Below, one piece after another: positions 32,491 to 39,924 of a stretch of DNA of 64,000 bases. The DNA comes from Streptomyces rubrogriseus (lineage in GTDB: Bacteria > Actinomycetota > Actinomycetes > Streptomycetales > Streptomycetaceae). The DNA lies in NCBI RefSeq assembly GCF_027947575.1, contig NZ_CP116256.1, positions 4,216,001 to 4,280,000 of the forward strand, written 5' to 3'. The position numbers and the translations under genes were made by a program. A model generated the notes under the pieces. The model was given only the letters and a program-made list of their open reading frames with translations. It was not told the DNA's origin and searched no databases. Numbering within the stretch: position 1 is the stretch's first letter; the number at the start of each line of letters is the position of its first letter.

Positions 32491-33125
32491 GCGAGCGGCC
32501 GCCGGTCGCGCCGGGCCGTGTACCCGCCGATCCACAGCCCCGCCCCGACGAGGGCCAGCACGAGCCCGAGCCCACCGGTCGCCAGCGGCACCGGCGGTAC
32601 GACGAACCCCTCCCGTACGCGCCCGAGCACGCCGGAGGCCGTGACGCTGCCCGACTGCTCGTCGAGGGAGAAGCGTGAGTCGTTCGAGTTTCCCCGGTTG
32701 TCACCCAGCAGGAACAAGCGCCCGTCAGGGACCCGCACGTCGTACGGTGCGGCCGCGGAGGACAACTCGTCGCGCCGTACGTAGGGTTCGTCGAGCTGCT
32801 TCCCGTTCACCACGACACGGGCCCCGTCGCTCTCCACGTGATCACCGCCCTTCCCGATGACCCGCCGCAGGACCGGGGCACCCTGGTATCGGCCGGGCAC
32901 ACGAACGAGCACGACGTCGCCTCGGCGTATTTCGTTCACGCCGATGTGCTCGACGACCAGGTGCTCGCCCTGGCGGTACCCGGGCTCCATCGACTCGCTC
33001 TGGACGGTGACCCCCTGGTGACGCGCGAAGAAGTAGCCCGTGCTCCCCAGCACCAGGGCCAGCCCCAGCGGGGCCAACACCCAGCCCGCGACTCTCAGTC
33101 GTCCGCCCACTCTCCGCTGCCGCAT
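32463..33125 (-). CDS. lepB: Signal peptidase I family protein
   Basis: A 220-residue S26A peptidase that would cleave Sec-exported preproteins at the outer face of the membrane. It has an N-terminal transmembrane anchor (about 12-33), box B with the nucleophile Ser45 (VQSESMEPGYRQGEHL), box D (VLRRVIGKGGD, about 85-95), box E (LLGDNRGNSNDSR) and a second hydrophobic helix near the C-terminus (about 185-205). The general-base Lys normally occupies the first position of the K-R-V motif; here it is Arg87 (RRV), with Lys92 four residues after the motif. This deviation also occurs, as far as I recall, in some actinobacterial members. The start is ATG 33125. It is monocistronic. Confidence 0.85.
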   Translation of the reverse strand: MRQRRVGGRLRVAGWVLAPLGLALVLGSTGYFFARHQGVTVQSESMEPGYRQGEHLVVEHIGVNEIRRGDVVLVRVPGRYQGAPVLRRVIGKGGDHVESDGARVVVNGKQLDEPYVRRDELSSAAAPYDVRVPDGRLFLLGDNRGNSNDSRFSLDEQSGSVTASGVLGRVREGFVVPPVPLATGGLGLVLALVGAGLWIGGYTARRDRRPLAAAPRWPAT

Positions 33126-33694
33126 GAACGCCCCTCCCCGACAACCGCCCCGGGCGGGCGGACCAGCAGAGATTAGCGTCCCGGACGGAAACGCACTTAC
33201 CGCCCGGACCGCATCCGAGCCACGGCACCCGCGCCCTGCCCGCGGTCAGCCCTGCCCGCCGGTCAACCCTGACCGCGGGGCAGCCCCCGGTCGCAGCCCG
33301 TGCCGTCGCCGGACCCGGACCCGGACCCGGCCCTGGACCCGGACCGGCCGGGTCTCCCTCGAAGGCACTTCACTCCCCGGGGCCGTCGAATGCGGCCGGT
33401 GCCGGCAGTCGCCTCACTGGCGTCCCCGGCGTTGGCTGGCGACCGAGCCAAGGACGCCCCGGTGCGCGGTTCCGTACGGCGACACACCTTGCCGAGAGCG
33501 TGACTGCCCGGTAGGGCCACCGCATCAGATCCCCGGCTGCCCTCACCCGACCGGCGCAGTGGCGGCGCGCCTCGCCGAATCGGCGGCGCCTCACGCGGAA
33601 GCGGTGTGTGCGACGGGCCTGAGGCGCTCCTGGCGTGCGACACGGGCGGTCCGTGCGGTCGCGGCGAACACCAAGGGTGCGCGAAAGTTGGGTC
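33126..33694. other. Spacer with an 11-base inverted repeat and GGACCC repeats
   Basis: No gene is supported. An inverted repeat (CCCGCGGTCAG at 33239-33249, CTGACCGCGGG at 33269-33279) and a degenerate GGACCC hexamer run at about 33311-33345 lie between the divergent signal peptidase and SRAP genes. They may be a leader hairpin and simple-sequence DNA. The remainder is ordinary high-GC spacer. Confidence 0.5.
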
Positions 33695-34465
33695 ATGTGC
33701 GGCCGGTACGTCTCCACCCGCGGTCCTGAAGATCTCGCCCGGCAGTTCCAGATCGCCGACCGGGACCTCGACGATCCCCTGGCGCCGAGCTGGAACGTAG
33801 CGCCGACCGACGAGGTGTGGGCCGTCCTCGAACGCATCCCGGCCGACGCCGGTGGCGGCGCCCCGGCGGCACGACATCTGCGGAAGCTGCGCTGGGGCCT
33901 GGTACCTTCCTGGGCCCGGGACACGAAGATCGGCGCCCGACTGATCAACGCCCGGGTGGAGACGGTCCACGAGAAACCGGCCTTCCGCACCGCGTTCGCC
34001 CGGCGCCGCTGCCTCCTGCCGGCCGACGGGTTCTACGAGTGGCAGCGCATCGAGGACCCGGAGACGGGAAAGGCCCGGAAGCAGCCCTACTTCATCCACG
34101 CGGCGGACGACCGGGCGATGGCCCTTGCGGGGCTGTACGAGTACTGGCGTGACCCGGACGCCGGACACGACGACGACCCGTCGGCCTGGCTGACCACCTG
34201 CACCATCATCACCACCGAGGCCACCGACTCCGCCGGACGCGTCCATCCCCGCATGCCGCTGACCGTCGCCGACGACCACTACGACGTGTGGCTCGACCCC
34301 TCCCGCCAGGACACCGGCGCGCTGCGCGACCTCCTGGAGCAGCCCGCCGGCGGCCGGCTCGACGCCCGCCCCGTCTCCACGGCGGTCAACAACGTCCGCA
34401 ACAACGGCCCACAGCTGCTCGAAGCGGTCACCGGCCCGGCGCCCGGGGCCACTCCGCCCGGTTGA
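33695..34465 (+). CDS. SRAP (HMCES/YedK-type) abasic-site protein
   Basis: A 256-residue SRAP-domain protein that forms a thiazolidine crosslink with abasic sites in single-stranded DNA and so protects forks. The catalytic Cys is residue 2 (MCGRYVSTRG), exposed after Met removal, which fixes the start at ATG 33695. The other signature elements follow: SWNVAPTDEVW, LRWGLVPSW, INARVETVHEKPAFR, RRCLLPADGFYEW with the catalytic Glu, and the histidine in HPRMPLTVADD. The length is typical. It is upstream of an arginase-like gene, separated by a 27-base tandem array; the two are probably not functionally linked. Confidence 0.92.
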   Translation: MCGRYVSTRGPEDLARQFQIADRDLDDPLAPSWNVAPTDEVWAVLERIPADAGGGAPAARHLRKLRWGLVPSWARDTKIGARLINARVETVHEKPAFRTAFARRRCLLPADGFYEWQRIEDPETGKARKQPYFIHAADDRAMALAGLYEYWRDPDAGHDDDPSAWLTTCTIITTEATDSAGRVHPRMPLTVADDHYDVWLDPSRQDTGALRDLLEQPAGGRLDARPVSTAVNNVRNNGPQLLEAVTGPAPGATPPG

Positions 34466-34507
34466 GCCCTCAGCCGCCGAACAACCGGCGCCTCGCGAAA
34501 GACCGGT

Positions 34508-34588
34508 TGAACGTCACCCGCCCAGCGGCAAGGATGAACGTCACCCGCCCAGCGGCAAGGATGAACGTCACCCGCCCGACGGCAAGGA
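34508..34588 (+). repeat. Three tandem 27-base repeats carrying ribosome-binding-site-like AAGGA
   Basis: Units at 34508-34534, 34535-34561 and 34562-34588. Units 1 and 2 are identical and unit 3 differs at two adjacent positions (AG changed to GA). Each ends AAGGA followed by TGA. The last AAGGA serves as ribosome binding site for the arginase-like gene at 34596, so each repeat adds another decoy Shine-Dalgarno followed by an ATG (AAGGATGAACG). No inverted symmetry or spacer diversity is present, so this is not a CRISPR. Confidence 0.88.
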
Positions 34589-34595
34589 TGACGGC

Positions 34596-35501
34596 ATGCG
34601 AAGCATCATGGTCATGGACGCCCCCTCGAACCTGGGCCTGCGCCCCCCGGCCCCCAGCACCGTCCCCGGCTGCTACAAGCTGGCCGGGGCGCTGCGGGAC
34701 AACGGGATCGTACGCAGGCTCGGCGCCCTCGAAGGCGGTGTCGTCGTGCCACCTCGCTACGACCGGGGCGACTGGCAGGAGGGCGACGGCGTCTTCAACG
34801 CACACGCCATCGCCGCTTACACGCGCTCCCTCGCCGACCGTATCGAGGGGCACGTGTCCGCCGGTCACTTCACCCTGGTCCTCGGCGGGGACTGCTCCAT
34901 CCAACTCGGTGCCGCGCTGGCCCTGCGCCGTCTCGGCCGGTACGGCCTGGTGTCGATCGACGCCTCTCCCGACTTCCGCCATCCGGGCACCTCCGACCGG
35001 ATCGGCGCCGCCGGCGGCGAGGAACTCGCCCTCGCGACCGGGCGCGGGCAGGAGGACCTGACCGACCTCGAAGGACTGCGGCCCTACCTCCGGGACGAGG
35101 ACGTCCGGCTCTTCGGCACCCGGGACGCGTTCGTGGACGACGTGGACGTCGCCGAACTGCGCGCGCTGAAGGTCCCCGTCACCACCGTCTCCGACCTCCG
35201 CCGCACCGACCCCGGCAGCCTGGGCGCCGCGACCGCCGCAGACCTCGGGGCGGCGGCCCTCGACGGCTTCTGGGTCCACCTGGACGCCGACGTCCTCGAC
35301 CCCTCGGTCATGCCCGCGGTCGACAGCCCGGACCCCGACGGCCTGCTGCCCGGCGAACTCACCGCCCTGCTGCGCCCGCTCGTACGGTCCCCGCGCTGTG
35401 CGGGGCTCAACGTCACCATCTACGACCCCGACCTGGACCCCGACGGCAGCGCGGGCGCCCTCCTGACCGACCTGGTGGTTGCCGCCTTCACCACCGACTG
35501 A
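34596..35501 (+). CDS. Arginase-fold protein with altered metal ligands
   Basis: A 301-residue member of the arginase/agmatinase/formiminoglutamase superfamily, starting at ATG 34596 after AAGGA. The fold motifs are clear: LVLGGDCSIQLG, SIDASPDFRHPG and WVHLDADVLDPSVMPAVDSP. Canonical enzymes have GGDH, DAHxD and DxDxxDP. Here the first His is Cys (GGDC), the His of DAHxD is Ser (DASPD), and the later active-site His region (usually SGxxHG) reads GAAGGEEL. The DADVLDP pair is intact. Only part of the bimetal Mn site remains, so the activity, if any, is unlikely to be classical ureohydrolysis. A decayed transporter tail lies immediately downstream. Confidence 0.83.
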   Translation: MRSIMVMDAPSNLGLRPPAPSTVPGCYKLAGALRDNGIVRRLGALEGGVVVPPRYDRGDWQEGDGVFNAHAIAAYTRSLADRIEGHVSAGHFTLVLGGDCSIQLGAALALRRLGRYGLVSIDASPDFRHPGTSDRIGAAGGEELALATGRGQEDLTDLEGLRPYLRDEDVRLFGTRDAFVDDVDVAELRALKVPVTTVSDLRRTDPGSLGAATAADLGAAALDGFWVHLDADVLDPSVMPAVDSPDPDGLLPGELTALLRPLVRSPRCAGLNVTIYDPDLDPDGSAGALLTDLVVAAFTTD

Positions 35502-35548
35502 GACGCGCGACCGGGACACGCGGGGGACGGCTCCGCCGCTCGCACGGC

Positions 35549-35989
35549 GTGGTGGCCGTCAGGCAACCGGCCGCCAGCCCAACGCGGGACCGACCCGCGG
35601 CCGTCATCGCCTTCGTCCTCACCCCGCTGACGGCCGTCGTCACCAAGGGCAAGTACGACCTGCGCCGCGCCGGCGACGGAATCGACGAGCCACTGCTCGA
35701 CGCCGACGGCAACCCGAGCGCGACGACGTACGACTGTCACGTCTGCCACCAGCCCTACGAGCGTCCCGACCTGGCCGCGTGCCAGACACACGACGCCGTG
35801 GTCTGTTCACTCTGCCTGAGCACGGACAAGGTCAAAGACCACGTGCTGCCGGCGCAGCCGACCGTCGTCCGAACGCCGGGGCCGGGCGGCGGGGCCGACC
35901 AGAGCCCGCGGTCCACGAGCCGTTGGACCACGGAGCGCCGTGGCGTCCCACCTCCCGGTCGACGTGGCCTCCGCAGGTCGCCGTGGTGA
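35549..35989 (+). pseudogene. C-terminal relic of a membrane transporter with zinc-ribbon tail
   Basis: The frame includes VIAFVLTPLTAVVTKGKYDLRR, which looks like the last transmembrane helix and cytoplasmic exit of a permease, then DGNPSATTYDCHVCHQPYER and CQTHDAVVCSLCLSTDK, two CxxC pairs of a rubredoxin- or zinc-ribbon-like tail. I recall this tail on Streptomyces NCS1-type or symporter-like permeases, but cannot be sure. No further transmembrane helices precede it and there is no ribosome binding site, so it is the 3' end of a lost gene. After about 35870 the frame is noise. Confidence 0.6.
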
Positions 35990-35993
35990 CAGG

Positions 35994-36749
35994 TCAGACA
36001 CCATCGCCGGTGGCACCCGGCGATCCGGGTGACTGGGCGATCTCCCGTTCGGCGGCTTCGATCAGGGCCAGCACGGCATCCGCGGCGGCCACGGGGTCAC
36101 GGGCCTCGACGGCCTGCACGACGGCGCGATGACCCGGCAGTGAGGCTTCCACCGCGCCGGGGGTCTGGGTGCTGATGAGGAAACTGTGTTCCAGCGCGAT
36201 CTCGACAGCGCGGCCCAGTGAGCCGAGGAGGCGGTTGCCGCCCGCGTCGAGCAGCGCCCGGTGGAAGGCGATGTCGGCCTCGACGTACCCGCTGCGACCG
36301 GGAGCCGCCGCCGCGGCCTCCATGGCCGCCAGGGACTCGTAGAGGACTCGTACGTCGTCGGGGCCCGCCCGGTCGGCGGCGAGCCGGGCGGCCTCCGGCT
36401 CGACGATCCGGCGCAGTTCACCCGTGTCGCGCAGCAGCGCGGTGGCGTCTCCCGCCTGCTTCCATCGCAGTACGTCACGGTCCAGATGGTTCCACTGCTC
36501 CGGAGGCAGCACACGCGTGCCGGTGCGGGGCCGTACATGCAGCATGCCCTTGGCCACCAGTGACTTCACCGCCTCCCGCAACACCCCTCGGCTGACGCCG
36601 ATCTCGGCCGCGAGGGCGTCCTCGACCGGCAGCGGGGCCCCCGGCACCCACACCCCCGCCACGATGCGCCGTCCGAGTTCGTCGACCACGCGCTGGTGCG
36701 TGGTCTGGAAATTCTCCACGATCTCCGCTTCCCTCTGGACGCCATTCAT
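35994..36749 (-). CDS. GntR/FadR-family regulator
   Basis: A 251-residue repressor with an N-terminal winged helix (LGRRIVAGVWVPGAPLP, EIGVSRGVLREAVKSL, GMLHVRPRTGTRVLP) and an FCD-type all-helical ligand domain (about 95-235; RRIVEPEAARLAADRAG, DIAFHRALLDAGGNRLLG, GHRAVVQAVEARDPVAA). The His and Asp residues of the last two motifs usually bind a metal that helps hold a carboxylate ligand. Start ATG 36749, because everything upstream belongs to the divergent leader. It is divergent from the dehydratase gene with a 15-base palindrome directly before its start. A sugar acid or keto-acid from the pathway is the likely inducer (inference). Confidence 0.88.
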   Translation of the reverse strand: MNGVQREAEIVENFQTTHQRVVDELGRRIVAGVWVPGAPLPVEDALAAEIGVSRGVLREAVKSLVAKGMLHVRPRTGTRVLPPEQWNHLDRDVLRWKQAGDATALLRDTGELRRIVEPEAARLAADRAGPDDVRVLYESLAAMEAAAAAPGRSGYVEADIAFHRALLDAGGNRLLGSLGRAVEIALEHSFLISTQTPGAVEASLPGHRAVVQAVEARDPVAAADAVLALIEAAEREIAQSPGSPGATGDGV

Positions 36750-36751
36750 CG

Positions 36752-36766
36752 AATCATTCAATGATT
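36752..36766. promoter_or_regulatory. GntR-type operator palindrome
   Basis: Perfect AATCATT-C-AATGATT, two bases upstream of the GntR start codon and about 85 bases from the dehydratase start. The A+T-rich dyad stands out in this DNA. Confidence 0.72.
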
Positions 36767-36851
36767 GTGTGACAGGGTACGGCCTGCGGGCCACCACCCG
36801 ACCACGACCCATCGCGAAGCGGACGAACGCCAGAGCCACGGGAGTGCCTAC

Positions 36852-38588
36852 ATGACGGACGGTCAGCAGACGAGTCGCCGCAGCCAGGCGTGGTTCGGCG
36901 CACGGGGCCGCAGCGGGATGGTGTACCGCTCCTGGATGCGCAACCAGGGCTTCGGGCACGAGGTGTTCGACGGGCGCCCCGTCATCGGCATCGCGACCAG
37001 CGCCTCCGAACTCGCCCCGTGCAATGCCCACCTGACCCGCGTCGCCGAAGCCGTCAAGCGCGGCGTGTGGCAGGCGGGCGGCCTGCCCCTGCAGTTCCCC
37101 ACCATGGCCACCGGCGAGACCCTGATGCGCCCCACCGCCATGCTGTACCGCAACCTCATGGCCATGGAGGTCGAGGAACTGATCCGGGCCAACCCGCTCG
37201 ACGGTGTCGTGCTGCTGTCCGGCTGCGACAAGACGACCCCCGCCATGCTCATGGGAGCCGCCAGTGTCGACCTGCCCGCCGTCATGGTCACCGGTGGCCC
37301 GATGCTCAACGGCAAGTACCGCGGCCAGGACGTGGGTTCGGGCACCCACGTGTGGAAGTTCGAGGAAGACCTGAAGACCGGCCGGATGACCGAGGAGGAG
37401 TGCTACTTCGCGGAAGGCTGCATGGCCCGCTCCAACGGGCACTGCATGACGATGGGGACCGCCTCGACCATGGCCTGCATGGCCGAGGCGCTCGGCATGC
37501 AGCTGCCGGGCTCGGCGGCCTGGCCCGCGGTCGACTCCCGCCGGATGGAGACCGCGCAGGCGGCCGGGCAGCGCATCGTGCGGATGGTGGAGGAGGAGCT
37601 GCGCCCCTCGCGGATCCTGACCCGGGAGGCGTTCGAGAACGCCGTCCGGGTCAACGCGGCCATCGGCGGCTCCACGAACGCCATCATCCACCTCACCGCC
37701 CTCGCCGGACGTGTCGGCGTCGAGTTGAGCCTGTCGGACTTCGACGACCTGGCGCGCGCGGTGCCGACCCTGGTCAACCTGATGCCCAGCGGCAAGTACC
37801 TCATGGAGGACTTCTGCTACGCGGGCGGCCTCCCGGCCGTCCTGGCCGAACTGCTCGACGGCGATCTGCTGCACGGCGGGCAGATCACGGTCACCGGACG
37901 CACCATCGCCGAGAACACCGAGGAAGCCGAACGCTTCGACTCCGACGTCATCACCCGACTCGACGCCCCCTTCCAGCCGGCCGGCACCGGTATCGCCGTC
38001 CTGCACGGCAACCTGTGCCCCGACGGGGCCGTGATCAAGCAGTCCGCCGCGTCACCGCACCTGCTCACCCACCGCGGCCCCGCGCGCGTCTTCGACTCCC
38101 CGGAGGCCTACCACGAGGTGGCCGACGACCCGGAACTCGACATCGACGAGAACACCGTCATCGTCATCCGCAACGCGGGCCCCAAGGGCTACCCCGGCAT
38201 GCCCGAGGTCTCCAACGTCCCGCTGCCCGCCAAGCTGCTCAAGGCCGGCGTCACCGACATGGTGCGCGTCTGCGACGGCCGGATGAGCGGCACCGGGTAC
38301 GGGACGGTGGTCCTGCACGTGGCGCCCGAGGCCGCCGTCGGCGGACCCCTCGCCCTGGTCCACGACGGGGACCCCGTCGTCCTCGACGTCCCCAACCGCA
38401 CCCTGCGCCTGGACGTGGACGACGCCGAGCTCGCCCGCCGCCGGAAGACGTGGCGGGCACCCGACGAGCGGTACGACAGCGGCTACACCTGGCTGTACAC
38501 GCAGAACGTGGAACAGGCCGACCAGGGCGCCGACTTCGGGTTCCTGCGCGGAACCCGCGGACACGAGGTCCCCCGCGACTCCCACTGA
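36852..38588 (+). CDS. IlvD/Edd-family sugar-acid dehydratase (xylonate/arabinonate type)
   Basis: A 578-residue Fe-S dehydratase that would convert an aldonate such as D-xylonate or L-arabinonate to its 2-keto-3-deoxy acid. Cluster cysteines are seen in ELAPCNAHL, LLSGCDKTTPAML and FAEGCMARSNGHCMTMGTAS. The C-terminal domain has NAGPKGYPGMPEV and DGRMSGTGYG, the usual active-site region with a Ser base. The length and the SWMRNQGFGHEVFDGRPVIG opening fit the pentonate dehydratase branch rather than IlvD itself. ATG 36852 follows GGAG. It is followed 48 bases later by an FAH-type gene. The pair matches xylonate dehydratase plus keto-deoxy-pentonate dehydratase of the Weimberg pathway. Regulation by the divergent GntR protein is likely. 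Confidence 0.88.
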   Translation: MTDGQQTSRRSQAWFGARGRSGMVYRSWMRNQGFGHEVFDGRPVIGIATSASELAPCNAHLTRVAEAVKRGVWQAGGLPLQFPTMATGETLMRPTAMLYRNLMAMEVEELIRANPLDGVVLLSGCDKTTPAMLMGAASVDLPAVMVTGGPMLNGKYRGQDVGSGTHVWKFEEDLKTGRMTEEECYFAEGCMARSNGHCMTMGTASTMACMAEALGMQLPGSAAWPAVDSRRMETAQAAGQRIVRMVEEELRPSRILTREAFENAVRVNAAIGGSTNAIIHLTALAGRVGVELSLSDFDDLARAVPTLVNLMPSGKYLMEDFCYAGGLPAVLAELLDGDLLHGGQITVTGRTIAENTEEAERFDSDVITRLDAPFQPAGTGIAVLHGNLCPDGAVIKQSAASPHLLTHRGPARVFDSPEAYHEVADDPELDIDENTVIVIRNAGPKGYPGMPEVSNVPLPAKLLKAGVTDMVRVCDGRMSGTGYGTVVLHVAPEAAVGGPLALVHDGDPVVLDVPNRTLRLDVDDAELARRRKTWRAPDERYDSGYTWLYTQNVEQADQGADFGFLRGTRGHEVPRDSH

Positions 38589-38636
38589 GCCCGGGCCCCG
38601 ACCACCGCACCCCTCGAACCCAGGAGAGCAGCGATC

Positions 38637-39824
38637 GTGGAACCTGGAGCAGCGCGCCCGCGTCCGGTCCTCACCACCGGCTCCGTCCTGCCGGAGGACG
38701 CCGATCGCGCGACCCTCGTCGCACGCGTTCACGCCCCCGAGTACGACGGGCCATGTGTGGCCGCCGTTCGCGGCGAGCGCGTAGTCGACCTGACGGCCGT
38801 CGTTCCCACCGTCTCCGACCTCATGGAACGCGACGACGCGGTGGCTGTCGTCCGCGAGGCCGACGCAGGACACGGCTGGCGTCTGGACGAACTGCTCGAA
38901 GCACCCGTCGGCCGCCGCGACGTCCCCCATCTGCTCGCCCCCGTCGACCTGCAAGTGATCAAGGCCGCCGGCGTCACCTTCGCGGGCAGCCTGCTGGAAC
39001 GCGTCATCGAGGAGCGCACCGGCGGCGACCCGGCGCAGGCCGCCCGGGTGCGGGAGCGGGTGACGAAGGCGGTCGGCGGCACGCTCGAGGGCATCCGTCC
39101 GGGATCGCCCGAGGCGGACAGGGCCAGAGAACTACTGGTCGCCGAGGGACTGTGGTCGCAGTACCTGGAGGTCGGCATCGGGCCGGACCCGGAGGTGTTC
39201 ACCAAGGCACCGGTACTGTCCGCGGTCGGCGTCGGCGCCGACATCGGGGTGCTCGGCGCCTCGGTGTGGAACAATCCCGAGCCCGAGGTCGTCCTCGTCG
39301 TGGACTCGCGCGGCCGGGTGCGCGGTGCGACGCTCGGCAACGACGTCAACCTCCGTGACATCGAGGGACGCAGCGCCCTGCTGCTGGGCCGTGCGAAGGA
39401 CAACAACGCCTCGTGCGCGATCGGCCCGTTCATCCGCCTGCTCGACGAGGACTTCGACCTCGACACCGTACGCGGGCTCGACATCGGCCTGCGGGTCGAC
39501 GGCACGGACGGGTACGTACTGCACGGCAGCAGCACGATGCGGGGGATCAGCCGCGACGTGCTGGACCTGGTGGCCGCCACGCACGGTCCGCACCATCAGT
39601 ACCCGGACGGGTTCGTGCTGTTCACCGGAACGCTGTTCGCCCCCACGGAGGACCGGCAGGCACCCGGCGCGGGCTTCACCCACGAGTACGGCGACGTCGT
39701 GCGGATCTCCAGCCCGCGACTCGGCGCCCTGGTCAACACCGTCGTCCCGAGCGAGCAGGCCGCGCCCTGGACGTTCGGCGTACGAGCGCTGACACGCAAC
39801 CTGGCCCGGCGCGGCGTCCTGTGA
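38637..39824 (+). CDS. FAH-family keto-deoxy-sugar-acid dehydratase (XylX-like)
   Basis: A 395-residue fumarylacetoacetate-hydrolase-fold protein. It lacks the short FAH form and has the length (about 390) of XylX-type 2-keto-3-deoxy-D-xylonate or L-arabinonate dehydratases. Motifs: KAAGVTFAGSLLERVIEERTGGD, metal ligands in a PEPEVVLVVDSRGRVRG segment (E-x-E), GNDVNLRDIEGRSALLLGRAKDNNASCAIGPFI, and HGSSTMRGISR. Start GTG 38637 after AGGAG. With the preceding dehydratase it would give 2-ketoglutarate semialdehyde. The pentose dehydrogenase, lactonase and semialdehyde dehydrogenase are not in this window. The next gene (bxlA) converges on it. Confidence 0.86.
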   Translation: MEPGAARPRPVLTTGSVLPEDADRATLVARVHAPEYDGPCVAAVRGERVVDLTAVVPTVSDLMERDDAVAVVREADAGHGWRLDELLEAPVGRRDVPHLLAPVDLQVIKAAGVTFAGSLLERVIEERTGGDPAQAARVRERVTKAVGGTLEGIRPGSPEADRARELLVAEGLWSQYLEVGIGPDPEVFTKAPVLSAVGVGADIGVLGASVWNNPEPEVVLVVDSRGRVRGATLGNDVNLRDIEGRSALLLGRAKDNNASCAIGPFIRLLDEDFDLDTVRGLDIGLRVDGTDGYVLHGSSTMRGISRDVLDLVAATHGPHHQYPDGFVLFTGTLFAPTEDRQAPGAGFTHEYGDVVRISSPRLGALVNTVVPSEQAAPWTFGVRALTRNLARRGVL

Positions 39825-39924
39825 GACACCGAGGACCACCAGGCCTCCGGTCGGCCGCCTGCCGTGCCGCACCCGGCGACCCCGGCGCGGCGACCGACCG
39901 GCGGGACGTCCTGGCTCGCTCGGC

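Noticed and set aside
34508-34588. Three direct repeats considered as a CRISPR array
   Set aside because: The units abut with no spacers, have no dyad, and no cas genes are present.
36890-39358. An 822-codon plus-strand frame overlapping the dehydratase gene
   Set aside because: Arg/Pro/His-rich translation; it is the +1 shadow of the dehydratase and FAH genes.
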